NCBI GenBank assembly: GCA_023957115.1
Contig: JAMLHN010000034.1
Location: 1 to 44,350, forward strand
DNA from: Thermomicrobiales bacterium
Lineage (GTDB): Bacteria; Chloroflexota; Chloroflexia; Thermomicrobiales; UBA6265
Direction of reading: 5' to 3'
Length of the DNA: 44,350 nt
Shown here: one piece after another, positions 24,579-33,055 of the stretch
How the letters are laid out: every line of letters starts with the position of its first letter
Position numbering within the stretch: the stretch's first letter is position 1
The notes under the pieces: generated by a model
What the model saw: only the letters and a program-made list of their open reading frames with translations
The model's database searches: none
What the model was told of the DNA's origin: nothing
Made by a program: the position numbers and the translations under genes

Positions 24579-25973
24579 ATGGCGCACGATCTGGTGATAC
24601 GCGGCGGAACAATCGTCACGGCAACGGAGACCTACGCCGCCGATGTCGGAATCACCGGAGAAACGATCGCCGAGATCGGTCAGGGACTCGCCGGCACGCG
24701 TGAAGTCGACGCGGCCGGATTGCTGGTCATGCCCGGTGGCTTGGACGCGCATGTCCATTGTTCGTTCTGGGAAGATGTGCCACCCGACGTGCCGCAATGG
24801 AGCGACAACTTCGAAACCGGCACCAAATCCGCCGCAGCCGGCGGGATTACCTCGATCGGCAACATGGTCTTTCCGCACCCCGGCGAGACGATGCTCCAGG
24901 CCGTCGAGCGAGAGTCGAAGGCGGTCGCACAGCAGGCCGTCGTCGACGTCTTTCTCCACCCAGTCCTCACCGATCCCAGCACCCAGCCGCTCTCCGACAT
25001 TCCGATCCTGTCGGAGAGGGGGCACAAAACGCTCAAGTACTTCATGAGCTACGCCGGGTTCGCCGAGAATCCAGCCCCTTATCTGGAAGCAACTGACCTC
25101 GCCGCGGCGAACGGTATGTTGACGATGATCCATTGCGAAGATTCGGTCATCATCGACCGGTCGCTGGAGCGCCTGGTGCAACGCGGCGACGTCGATTTCA
25201 AGTACTACCCCCAATCTCGTCCCGTCGAAGCCGAGGTGGCCGCCACGGCTCGGGCGGTAGCCTTCGCCGAAAATGCGAACGCCCCCACGTACATCGTCCA
25301 TCTCTCCTGCAAAGCTGCGCTCGACGAGGTACGGAAGGGCCGCGGCCGGGGTGTGCCGCTCTGGGTAGAAACCCGCCCCCTCTATCTCTATTTCACGAGC
25401 GATCTCTTTGCTGAGGCGGACGGTCCAAAATATGCCGGGCAACCACCGCTCCGTGAACAACCGGATATCGACACCCTCTGGGAAGCAATGGCGACCGGCG
25501 AGATCGATACGCTCTGTACCGACCACGCGCCGTGGCTCTACGAATACAAAGTCTTCCCAGGGATGGATATCACCAAGCTCCGGCCGGGCGTCGCAGACCT
25601 GGAAACCATGCTGCCTATGCTCTGGTCCAAGGGCGTCGAAACCGGGAGATTGACGCCGAACCGCTTCGTCGAGCTCATCTCCGCCACGACCGCCAAACTC
25701 TTCGGGCTCTTCCCCCGGAAGGGAACGATTGCCGTCGGGGCAGATGCCGATATCGTGCTCTGGGATCCGAACGACACGCACAAGGTCGAAGCAGCCACGT
25801 TCTATACCGCCTGCGACTACTCACCCTTCGAAGGATGGGACGTAACCGGTTGGCCGCGCATCACCATCAGCCGGGGCGACGTCGTCTATCAGCGTAATGA
25901 GCTCCTCGGCACGCCGGGACGCGGTCAGGTGCTGCAACGCGAAAACTTCTCGCCCCCGGCAGTCAGCGAGTAA
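24579..25973 (+). CDS. Cyclic amidohydrolase, dihydropyrimidinase/hydantoinase/allantoinase family
   Basis: Zinc-dependent ring-opening amidohydrolase, 464 residues. Metal site: HVH at 58-60, the Lys to be carboxylated in LKYFMSY (K153), H185 in HCED, H241 in VHLSC, and D315 in CTDHAPW. All ligands are present, so the enzyme should be active. The dihydroorotase/hydantoinase split cannot be settled; there are no pyrimidine genes beside it. ATG 24579 has GGAGG 9 bases upstream, just after the sodA terminator. Confidence 0.88.
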   Translation: MAHDLVIRGGTIVTATETYAADVGITGETIAEIGQGLAGTREVDAAGLLVMPGGLDAHVHCSFWEDVPPDVPQWSDNFETGTKSAAAGGITSIGNMVFPHPGETMLQAVERESKAVAQQAVVDVFLHPVLTDPSTQPLSDIPILSERGHKTLKYFMSYAGFAENPAPYLEATDLAAANGMLTMIHCEDSVIIDRSLERLVQRGDVDFKYYPQSRPVEAEVAATARAVAFAENANAPTYIVHLSCKAALDEVRKGRGRGVPLWVETRPLYLYFTSDLFAEADGPKYAGQPPLREQPDIDTLWEAMATGEIDTLCTDHAPWLYEYKVFPGMDITKLRPGVADLETMLPMLWSKGVETGRLTPNRFVELISATTAKLFGLFPRKGTIAVGADADIVLWDPNDTHKVEAATFYTACDYSPFEGWDVTGWPRITISRGDVVYQRNELLGTPGRGQVLQRENFSPPAVSE

Positions 25974-26047
25974 TCGTCCGGCATGGGGTACCGATCGGAC
26001 CGGAGGTCGATGTCGCGGCCTCCGGGCTCACGTATTTATTGGGTGAT

Positions 26048-26551
26048 CTATCCACGCCGGTTTCGACGGCGCCAGTAGGGCCGGTTCGATGGCGTCCAGT
26101 CGGACGGCGGAACGGCTGCCTCTTCGATCAACGGCTGCAGGACCGACATGAAAACGACCATCCGCTCGGCAATCGTCCGCGCTCGTTCGCGATCGATTGG
26201 GGCGATCGGATAGACCTCGACAAAATGTCCCCAGGTCCTGGTCCAGCGTTCCAATTCGAGATCCGGTCCGGTCAGCTCCTTGATCTCCACGATGCGCTGG
26301 TCGAAGAATGAGAGATACGCCGCGGTGCTCTCGGCGCCGTCTTCGAAATCGAGACCAATCTCGATCTGTGCTCGCACCGGATCGACCCAAACTTCGAAAT
26401 GCACCCGCTCGTTTCCATAGAAAAGCTTGACCAGATAGCTCGTCTGACGCACCTTGAATTCGCGCAGCTCCGGCGGCAGCTCGGCCCGCAGATACTGAAT
26501 GATGTCATCGAAAAAAGCGCTCCGGTTGTATGTGGGAGCCTTGCTGCTCAT
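26048..26551 (-). CDS. Hypothetical protein, 167 residues
   Basis: Not recognised. Soluble alpha/beta-looking protein (FFDDIIQYLRAELPPELREFKVRQTSYLVKLFYGNERVHFEVWV start), with charged and aromatic content typical of a real gene and a very basic end (WRRRNRRG). It reads RVHFEVWVDPVRAQIEIGLDFE, reminiscent of a DUF4268-like nuclease core, but I cannot support that. Alone on its strand, divergent from pntA; the 234 bases between hold no clear promoter. Confidence 0.65.
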   Translation of the reverse strand: MSSKAPTYNRSAFFDDIIQYLRAELPPELREFKVRQTSYLVKLFYGNERVHFEVWVDPVRAQIEIGLDFEDGAESTAAYLSFFDQRIVEIKELTGPDLELERWTRTWGHFVEVYPIAPIDRERARTIAERMVVFMSVLQPLIEEAAVPPSDWTPSNRPYWRRRNRRG

Positions 26552-26785
26552 TGGTGCGATCCGTCAAGTTTCCAAGAGAAACGGCCCGAATTTGGGCGGA
26601 TGATCCGGTGCAGTGCTCGCGATTCTCGTTGTAGAATGCAACGCCGGTCAGTCATCGCATTGACGCGACCATAACCCAAGAAACTGAATCGTGTTGTCTG
26701 TGCCGCGAAATCGAAACAGAACAGCATATGCTGGTGGTGGCGCCGGGCTCATCATTGGCCGGTCGAGCAGGTATCGAGGAAGGGT

Positions 26786-27964
26786 ATGGCGGAAGAACAA
26801 TCTTCGGGCAAAAAACTCACGATAGGCATACCTCGTGAGACAACGCCGAACGAACGACGCGTTGCGTTGACTCCAGATGGCGTCAAGAAATACACCGGCA
26901 GCGGGGTAACCGTTCTGGTGGAAAGGGACGCCGGCAAGGATGCGTTTGTCAGCGATGCCGCCTTCGAGCTCGCTGGGGCACGTGTCGTCGACGACGCGGC
27001 CAGTATCTACAAGAACGCCGACCTCGTCCTCAAGGTTCAGAAACCATCCAAAGAGGAAATCGATCTGATGCCGGAAGGAAGCAAGCTCATTGCCTTCCTT
27101 TCGCCAATGTTCGACCTCGATCTCGTCAAGCATCTCCAGGATCGCAAGATCACGGCCCTGAGCATGGACGCGATTCCGCGCACGACGCGTGCCCAGTATA
27201 TGGACGCGCTCTCTTCGCAGGCGACCGTGGCCGGCTACAAGGCCGTCCTCATTGCCGCGTACGAGCTGCCGAAATTCTTCCCCTTGCTCACGACAGCCGC
27301 GGGGAATATCCCGCCGGCCAAGGTGCTCGTGATTGGCGCCGGTGTAGCGGGGCTGATGGCGATCGGTACGGCTCGCCGTCTGGGCGCCGTCGTCGAGGCC
27401 TACGATGCCCGCTCGGTGGTGAAGGAACAGATCGAGAGTCTCGGTGGCAAGTACATCGAGATCGATACCGGAGCCGACCTCGCCGGATCGGGCGGATATG
27501 CTAAGGAAGCGACCGACGAGATCCTCCGACGCCAGCAGGAAGGTCTTGCCGACCGCGCGGCCAAGTCGGATGTCATCATCACGACCGCAGCCGTTCCCGG
27601 CCGTCCCGCGCCCAGGCTGATCCCGGCATCGACGGTCGAGCGGATGCCGGCGGGTTCGGTCATCGTTGACCTGGCTGCGGAAACCGGTGGCAACTGCGAG
27701 CTGACCGAGAAGGGCAAGATCGTCCATCGGCATGGGGTGACGATCGTTGGAACTCTGAATCTCCCCAGCACATTGGCGGTTCATTCCAGCCAGATGTATT
27801 CCAAGAATCTGCAAAACCTCCTTGCGTTGATGATCGACAAGGATGGGCAGTTCACTCTGGATATGGACGACGACATCATCGCCAACACGGTCATCACCCT
27901 TGGCGGCGCCGTTGTTCACGAAGGAACCAAGCAACGACTCAATCCGGCCACGACGCCGGCCTGA
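26786..27964 (+). CDS. pntA1: NAD(P) transhydrogenase subunit alpha part 1 (NAD-binding domain I)
   Basis: Domain I of the proton-translocating transhydrogenase, which passes hydride from NADH to NADP+ using the proton gradient. 392 residues, alanine dehydrogenase-like: GIPRETTPNERRVALTPDGV at the N-terminus, the RQD-loop region, and the Rossmann motif VLVIGAGVAGLMAIGTARRLGAVVEAYD. It lacks the membrane part of E. coli PntA, which is encoded by the next gene, as in Rhodospirillum. AGGAAGGG precedes ATG 26786. Confidence 0.95.
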   Translation: MAEEQSSGKKLTIGIPRETTPNERRVALTPDGVKKYTGSGVTVLVERDAGKDAFVSDAAFELAGARVVDDAASIYKNADLVLKVQKPSKEEIDLMPEGSKLIAFLSPMFDLDLVKHLQDRKITALSMDAIPRTTRAQYMDALSSQATVAGYKAVLIAAYELPKFFPLLTTAAGNIPPAKVLVIGAGVAGLMAIGTARRLGAVVEAYDARSVVKEQIESLGGKYIEIDTGADLAGSGGYAKEATDEILRRQQEGLADRAAKSDVIITTAAVPGRPAPRLIPASTVERMPAGSVIVDLAAETGGNCELTEKGKIVHRHGVTIVGTLNLPSTLAVHSSQMYSKNLQNLLALMIDKDGQFTLDMDDDIIANTVITLGGAVVHEGTKQRLNPATTPA

Positions 27965-28008
27965 TCAAACGAACGACCCACCGGATTCTGTTTTGGAAAG
28001 AAGGGCGG

Positions 28009-28308
28009 ATGGACAGGGAAGTCTTACTGGCAATCTATGTGTTGCTCCTTGCTGTTTTCCTGGGCGTGGAGCTCATCGGCAAGGTGCCTCCCACCTTGCA
28101 TACCCCACTTATGTCGGGTACGAACGCCATTCACGGTATCGTGCTGCTGGGCGCCATGATCATCCTGGGGCAGGCTGACAACTGGTGGCTCCAGGTCATG
28201 GGTTTCCTGGCCGTTGTGCTCGGTGCGGCCAATGTCTTCGGAGGTTTCGTGGTCACTGACCGGATGCTCGAAATGTTCAAGAAGCGACCGGGGCAGGGGC
28301 AGAAATAA
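28009..28308 (+). CDS. pntA2: NAD(P) transhydrogenase subunit alpha part 2 (membrane domain)
   Basis: 99 residues with three membrane segments, matching the C-terminal membrane part of PntA (TPLMSGTNAIHGIVLLGA, then GFLAVVLGAANVFGGFVVTDRMLEMFKK). It overlaps pntB by one base (TAATG). The three-gene split is common outside enterobacteria. Confidence 0.95.
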   Translation: MDREVLLAIYVLLLAVFLGVELIGKVPPTLHTPLMSGTNAIHGIVLLGAMIILGQADNWWLQVMGFLAVVLGAANVFGGFVVTDRMLEMFKKRPGQGQK

Positions 28309-29735
28309 TGATCGACAACTGGCGCGATGCACTCGTCGATGTTGCATATCTCGTAACTGCCGTCTGTTTCATTCTTGGTCTCCGGTTCCTCGGTAATCCC
28401 ACGACCGCGCGGAAAGGCAATCAGCTGGCCGCGCTCGGTATGGCTATTGCCGTGGTGGCTACCCTCTTCAGCAGCGATCTCGAAGAGGGCGGATCGATCA
28501 ACTGGACCAATATCGGACTGATCCTGGCGGCCATTGTTGTTGGCGGCGCGATCTCCTCGCTCATGGCAAAACGGGTCCAGATGACCGCCATGCCGCAGAT
28601 GGTCGCCATCTTCAATGGCATGGGTGGCGCCACCGCGGCATTGGTCTCCGTTGCGGAATTCATGCACAAGGAAGGTATCGGACGGGGCGAAGTCACCTCG
28701 ATCGTGCTCGGCGCGATCATCGGATCGATCTCGCTCACCGGTAGCATCATCGCCTTCCTCAAGCTCCAGGAGATGATTTCCGGGAGGCCAATCACGTTCC
28801 CCAGCCAGAAGATGTTCAACGCCGGGTTGGGTGGCTTGATCGCGGTTCTTGGCGTGCTCATCATCTGGCTCCAGGACGGCTCGACCGCCAAGCTGCTGAT
28901 GTGGATTCTCTTCATCGCGGCGCTGGCGCTCGGAGCCTCGATCGTGCTCCCGATCGGTGGGGCGGACATGCCGGTGGTCATCGCGATCCTGAACTCGCTC
29001 ACCGGTATCGCAGCGGCGCTCACCGGTCTCGTGCTCTCCAATATGGGTATGGTGATTGCCGGCGCGCTTGTCGGCGCCTCGGGTGGATATCTGACACTGC
29101 TCATGGCCAAGGCGATGAACAGATCGGTCCCAAGCATCATATTTGGAGCATTCGGAGGCGGACCAGAGGGCGCTGCCGCTGGCGGCGGGAGCACCGAGGA
29201 ACGTCCCTACCGTTCCACCTCCCCCGACGATGTGGCAATCTCGCTCGCCTATGCCCAGAACGTCATCGTGGTGCCGGGCTACGGTCTCGCGGTTGCGCAA
29301 GCACAGCACGCGGTTCGTGAGCTTGCCGACTTGCTGGAGGAGAAGGGCGTCAACGTCAAGTACGCCATCCACCCGGTTGCCGGACGTATGCCGGGTCATA
29401 TGAACGTGCTGCTGGCCGAAGCCAATGTCCCGTACGACCAGCTTTTCGATATGGATGACATCAACGACGAGTTCTCGAACACGGATGTCGTTCTGGTCAT
29501 TGGAGCCAATGACGTGACCAACCCGGCGGCCAAGACCGATCCGACCAGCCCAATCTACGGCATGCCGATCCTCAACGTGTCGGACGCCAAGCAGATCTAC
29601 GTACTCAAGCGGTCGATGAAGTCTGGATTCGCCGGTATCGACAACGACCTCTTCTACGATCCGAAGACTTCGATGGTCTTCGGCGATGCGAAGGGGGTCG
29701 TGACCGAAATGGTTGGGGCCGTCAAGCAGGTCTAG
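28308..29735 (+). CDS. pntB: NAD(P) transhydrogenase subunit beta
   Basis: 475 residues: an N-terminal membrane domain with about nine segments and the NADP-binding domain III from about residue 300 (VIVVPGYGLAVAQAQHAVRELADLLEEKGVNVKYAIHPVAGRMPGHMNVLLAEANVPYD). The GYGLAVAQAQ and PVAGRMPGHMNVLLAEA motifs are diagnostic. Translationally coupled to pntA2 and followed by a terminator. Confidence 0.96.
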   Translation: MIDNWRDALVDVAYLVTAVCFILGLRFLGNPTTARKGNQLAALGMAIAVVATLFSSDLEEGGSINWTNIGLILAAIVVGGAISSLMAKRVQMTAMPQMVAIFNGMGGATAALVSVAEFMHKEGIGRGEVTSIVLGAIIGSISLTGSIIAFLKLQEMISGRPITFPSQKMFNAGLGGLIAVLGVLIIWLQDGSTAKLLMWILFIAALALGASIVLPIGGADMPVVIAILNSLTGIAAALTGLVLSNMGMVIAGALVGASGGYLTLLMAKAMNRSVPSIIFGAFGGGPEGAAAGGGSTEERPYRSTSPDDVAISLAYAQNVIVVPGYGLAVAQAQHAVRELADLLEEKGVNVKYAIHPVAGRMPGHMNVLLAEANVPYDQLFDMDDINDEFSNTDVVLVIGANDVTNPAAKTDPTSPIYGMPILNVSDAKQIYVLKRSMKSGFAGIDNDLFYDPKTSMVFGDAKGVVTEMVGAVKQV

Positions 29736-29760
29736 CATAGACCACGGCAATTTCACACGA

Positions 29761-29791
29761 AACGCCCGCGGGAGTTCTTCCTGCGGGCGTT
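29761..29791 (+). terminator. Terminator of the pnt operon
   Basis: AACGCCCGC (29761-29769) pairs with GCGGGCGTT (29783-29791), extended inward by GGA/TCC; followed by CGTCTT. The next gene starts 24 bases on. Confidence 0.75.
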
Positions 29792-29814
29792 CGTCTTACT
29801 TCTGGAGCAGCACG

Positions 29815-30237
29815 ATGACACGAGAAGAGCTTATCGAGAATATCGACCGATCATGGAATGCCTGGCTCGATGCGCTGGATGGCATTCCCGCAGGTCGAAC
29901 CGGCGAACCCGGGGTTTGTGGCGACTATTCGGTCAAGGATCTGATCGGGCATATTGCGTTTTGGGACGAGCAGGACCTTGCCCGTGCGCAGAAGCTTGCG
30001 CGCGGCGAGGATGTGCAGCCAAACGACTGGCAATCCATGAACGATCGAGAGTTCGAAGCGCACAAAGACGACACGCTCGCACAGCAGACCGAGCGTATGC
30101 ACGCATCACACGCCCGCCTCGTTGCCGACACGCTCGTCCTCGACCGTATCGACGCGTTGAAGCTCGACGAAACCTGGCCTCACTACGATGAGCACCGCAA
30201 CGAAGTGCTCGCGTGGCGCAATGCTCAAGGAGTTTGA
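29815..30237 (+). CDS. DinB-like / DUF1706 helical-bundle protein, first of a tandem pair
   Basis: 140-residue four-helix-bundle protein of the DinB / ClbS-DfsB type. Marks: DYSVKDLIGHIAFWDEQ at about 42-58, the usual position of a conserved His and Trp, and WPHYDEHRNEVLAWR at the end. Members include thiol-dependent transferases and colibactin-resistance hydrolases; function here unknown. The gene has GGAG 7 bases before its ATG and is followed after three bases by a paralogue with the same motif positions. Confidence 0.75.
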   Translation: MTREELIENIDRSWNAWLDALDGIPAGRTGEPGVCGDYSVKDLIGHIAFWDEQDLARAQKLARGEDVQPNDWQSMNDREFEAHKDDTLAQQTERMHASHARLVADTLVLDRIDALKLDETWPHYDEHRNEVLAWRNAQGV

Positions 30238-30240
30238 CTA

Positions 30241-30651
30241 GTGAATGACGAGATCATCGCGCGGATCGATGCCGCCTGGGATGCGTTCCTGCCCTCGCTC
30301 GATGGGCTCTCGGGCGACGATGCGGCTCGTCCCGGCGTTGCCGGGTATTACTCGGTCAAAGACATTCTGGCTCACCTCGCATGGTGGGAAGACCGAACGC
30401 GGGAAACCGTCGAATCGGGCAGCAAGGAACCGGTCGATGTCGAGACCCGCAACGACCAGATCTACGCGGAATACCAGGACGCCTCATTTGCGGACATGAA
30501 GCAACGCCTCATCGATGTCCATGCGCGTGCACGGGAGACATTCGCCTCGACACCCAATCTGACCGAAGCGGACGTCGAAGACGATACCTGGGGCCACTGG
30601 TCCGAACACGGTGAGCAAATCCGCGCCTGGCGCGCCGCGAACGGCGTCTGA
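30241..30651 (+). CDS. DinB-like / DUF1706 helical-bundle protein, second of a tandem pair
   Basis: 136-residue paralogue of the gene before: YYSVKDILAHLAWWEDR replaces DYSVKDLIGHIAFWDEQ and WGHWSEHGEQIRAWRAANGV replaces the former end. The pair clearly arose by duplication and has diverged considerably. GTG start at 30241, three bases after the previous stop, so co-translated. Confidence 0.75.
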   Translation: MNDEIIARIDAAWDAFLPSLDGLSGDDAARPGVAGYYSVKDILAHLAWWEDRTRETVESGSKEPVDVETRNDQIYAEYQDASFADMKQRLIDVHARARETFASTPNLTEADVEDDTWGHWSEHGEQIRAWRAANGV

Positions 30652-30764
30652 CCATCGGTCGCCTTCCAACCAGCTGCCCAACTGGTCTGGCGAATCGTTC
30701 CGGCACGGTCTACATTTGCGCATAATCCGTGCGCACGTCATTCGTGCGCTCCCGCCGGGAATGC

Positions 30765-31838
30765 ATGAAGAAGCTTCTTGTTCTCATCGCCGCCAGCCTG
30801 ATCCTGCTCGCGACTGCCACCATCGTGGCTTCGCTCGGTCTGATCGTTGGTGAGCAGCTCCCCGCGACGCGAGTCCCGGCGACCATTGCGGAACATAATC
30901 CGGCAGCGCCGGACATCGTCGAGGGCATCTACGTCCTGCCGGACGACGGACCAGGTCCCCTAATCGAAGAGCTGGACGCGGCCCGCAACACCATCGATAT
31001 CGAGATCTATCTGCTCACCGATGAAGATATCCTAAGTGCCCTCTTTCGCGCCCGCGATCGAGGCGTCATCGTGCGGGTACTGCTGGAAGAAGATCCATAT
31101 GGCGGCAGCAACCAGCAACCGGAGATCTACAGTACGTTGGCCGAAGGGGGCATCGAGGTTCGGTGGAACACGACTGCCAGCCGGTTCTCTCATATCAAGC
31201 TGATCGTGATCGACCACCGGGTCGCTCTGATCATGAACCTGAATCTCACCTACTCCGCCCTCAACCGCAATCGTGAATTGGCGGTAATCACCACCGATCC
31301 GGCGCACGTCGATCATGCGGCGCGTATCTTCGAGCATGACTGGACCGAAAAAAGTGGAGAGATCCCAGGGCCGCTGATACTGAGCCCGGATACCAGCCGG
31401 GCGACGATCCTGGGATTGATCGATAGCGCCGAAGCAACGCTCGATATCTACGCCGAAGTAATCACCGATGAGGAGTTCATCGCCCATGTCGAACAGGCGC
31501 TCGACCGGGGTGTCCGGGTCCGAATCATCATGACGCAATCGTACGGGCAGAACATGCTCGACGAACCGGTGGGCCAGCTCGTTCGTGCGGGGGCATCGCT
31601 TCATACCCTTGCCGATCCGTATATCCATGCGAAGCTCATCATGGTCGATGGAAGCCGGGCGTTTGTCGGTTCTCAGAACTACACCTCGACATCGATGGAC
31701 AAGAATCGAGAGGTCGGCATCGTGATCTCCAGTTCCTGGAATCTCGAGCGATTGCGCCGTGTCTTCGAAAAGGACTTCTCGATGGGCATCCCTGTTGCCC
31801 TCGACAAGCCGCTCGATCCTGATGCCCAGGACACCTGA
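30765..31838 (+). CDS. Phospholipase D-family protein (cardiolipin synthase-like), membrane-anchored
   Basis: 357 residues with an N-terminal signal or anchor (MKKLLVLIAASLILL) and two HKD motifs: HIKLIVIDHRVALIMNLN (N-terminal half) and HAKLIMVDGSRAFVGSQN (C-terminal half), each followed by NRE. Both catalytic His/Lys/Asp sets are intact. Short for a cardiolipin synthase and lacking its membrane pair, so it is more likely an exported phosphodiesterase or nuclease of the PLD superfamily. ATG 30765 fits the signal peptide; ATG 30761 is out of frame. Confidence 0.88.
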   Translation: MKKLLVLIAASLILLATATIVASLGLIVGEQLPATRVPATIAEHNPAAPDIVEGIYVLPDDGPGPLIEELDAARNTIDIEIYLLTDEDILSALFRARDRGVIVRVLLEEDPYGGSNQQPEIYSTLAEGGIEVRWNTTASRFSHIKLIVIDHRVALIMNLNLTYSALNRNRELAVITTDPAHVDHAARIFEHDWTEKSGEIPGPLILSPDTSRATILGLIDSAEATLDIYAEVITDEEFIAHVEQALDRGVRVRIIMTQSYGQNMLDEPVGQLVRAGASLHTLADPYIHAKLIMVDGSRAFVGSQNYTSTSMDKNREVGIVISSSWNLERLRRVFEKDFSMGIPVALDKPLDPDAQDT

Positions 31839-32032
31839 CCTGAAAAGGGCTCTGCGTCCTGGGCGCTGAGTAGCGGACTGCGCGCCTTGAGACAGGCGCG
31901 CCGAAAAAGGGGTACGCAGGTTTGAAACACGAACCAATTTGTTGGGACTCCCGGCTCAAGACCCAAGACTCGTCGTGTTACGTCAAATACCCGCGTAGGT
32001 ACGCGTTCGTTACGGTTTTTTGCCTAAAGGGG
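31839..32032. other. Gap with hairpin and degenerate repeat core
   Basis: No gene seen. GCGCGCCT (31880-31887) pairs with AGGCGCGC (31894-31901), a possible terminator for the PLD gene. From 31921 to 31975 is TTTGAAACACG followed by GGGACTCCCGGCTCAAGACCC, which resembles the core of the MITE-like repeats at 1.7, 10.0 and 35.0 kb. Confidence 0.4.
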
Positions 32033-32061
32033 TTGACACGGCCTTCAACTTTCGCTAATGT
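32033..32061 (+). promoter_or_regulatory. Strong sigma-70 promoter with palindrome at the start site
   Basis: TTGACA (32033-32038), exact 17-base spacer, TAATGT (32056-32061). The palindrome TGTACGTACA (32061-32070) covers the expected start of transcription; the extended 14-mer TGTGTACGTACATG is the reverse complement of 12784-12797. Confidence 0.8.
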
Positions 32062-32069
32062 GTACGTAC

Positions 32070-32284
32070 ATGGTCCCGAGGAACACCTGAGACGGGCCAC
32101 CACGTTTCGACAGAGGGCGAATGCCGGGGTAAAACCAGGCAGGAGCCAGAAGCGAAATGGCGAAATCCAGGGGGGAGGAGCGGAAGCGTTGCGGGGCGCG
32201 TTTCGTTCCAAAGCCAGGGGGCGGTGGCACCAATTCAGTGGTTTGTCGGGACTATGTCTTTCTCCACATTCGTAGGTTTCGACA
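32070..32284 (+). other. About 215-base transcribed leader of the helix-hairpin-helix gene
   Basis: Between the promoter and the gene. It opens with ATG 32070, 8 bases after the -10, for a 6-codon frame (MVPRNT, stop). The start region can fold: TGGtCCCG with CGGGCCA. A purine-rich stretch (GGGGGGAGGAGCGGAAGCG) follows. No known riboswitch class was recognised. Confidence 0.4.
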
Positions 32285-32494
32285 ATGAGTGAGCAACCGG
32301 AAGCAACTCCGTTGCCGAAGGGAATCGGCCAGCCAGCGACGAGCGCCTTTGCACTGGTTGGATACAACACATTGGAATCGATTGCCGGCGCCAGTGCGTC
32401 CCGTCTCCTAGCGCTTCATGGCGTGGGCCCGAAGGCGATCCGCATACTCCAGGAAGCGCTAGAAAGCCGAGGGTTGCCGCCGCTGATCGAATGA
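32285..32494 (+). CDS. Helix-hairpin-helix DNA-binding protein, 69 residues
   Basis: Small protein made of a helix-hairpin-helix pair like the RNA polymerase alpha C-terminal domain: LPKGIGQPATSAFALVGYNTLESIAG, then LLALHGVGPKAIRILQEALESRGL. The second GVGPKA loop is the DNA backbone-contacting hairpin. Such proteins bind DNA without strong specificity. It has its own strong promoter and a long leader, so it is probably highly expressed. Confidence 0.8.
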   Translation: MSEQPEATPLPKGIGQPATSAFALVGYNTLESIAGASASRLLALHGVGPKAIRILQEALESRGLPPLIE

Positions 32495-32596
32495 CCGGGT
32501 CCTTTACGTGGTTCCCGCGCCACGAAGCTCCGGTCGGATTGTCACGATGCTTCTCGGTTTTCGATTCGAATTGCGCGAGGGAGAGAGGAACGCGTC

Positions 32597-32935
32597 ATGG
32601 ATTTCGGAAAACTTTTTAACGCTGACGGGCGACTTGGCCGAAGAGACTGGATCATCTGGATCATCGGTGTCTATATCGTCTGCGGTATCATCGCCTGGAT
32701 CCTTGGAGACCGCGGCCAGTGGGTCCAGCTCATCCTGGGGGTGCTCGCAGGAATCGCCGGTATCTTTATGGGCATCAAGCGTCTGCACGACCTCGACAAG
32801 TCGGGTTGGCTCTACCTGTTGGGAATCATCCCGATCGTGAGCTTCTTCTTTGCCCTTTATCTCATCTTTTTCAAGGGTACCGAAGGCGACAACCAATACG
32901 GCTCCCCAAACAGTGGAAGTCCGTTTACGTTCTAG
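32597..32935 (+). CDS. DUF805 family membrane protein
   Basis: 112 residues with three hydrophobic segments and the DUF805 marks: N-terminal GRLGRRDWIIWI and KRLHDLDKSGWLYLLGIIPIV (the R-x-HD-x-SGW box). Function of the family is unknown; inner membrane. Convergent with the next minus-strand gene across a shared terminator. Confidence 0.9.
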   Translation: MDFGKLFNADGRLGRRDWIIWIIGVYIVCGIIAWILGDRGQWVQLILGVLAGIAGIFMGIKRLHDLDKSGWLYLLGIIPIVSFFFALYLIFFKGTEGDNQYGSPNSGSPFTF

Positions 32936-32959
32936 CCCGCCCAGATTTGCAGACAGGAA

Positions 32960-32992
32960 AAAACCGTCCGAGTAATCGACTCGGACGGTTTT
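32960..32992. terminator. Bidirectional intrinsic terminator
   Basis: AAAACCGTCCGAGT (32960-32973) pairs perfectly with ACTCGGACGGTTTT (32979-32992), 14 pairs and a 5-base loop, A-tract on one side and T-tract on the other, between convergent genes. Confidence 0.9.
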
Positions 32993-33055
32993 CCGTTCCA
33001 CTGGCCCCGGATACGTCCCAAAAAACGAGTTGGAAACCTCGATTGTGTCAGGATG

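Noticed and set aside
28131..29756. 541-codon open frame on the minus strand opposite pntB
   Set aside because: Shadow of pntB; composition is His/Arg/Asp-rich in the way expected from reading GC-rich codons backwards.
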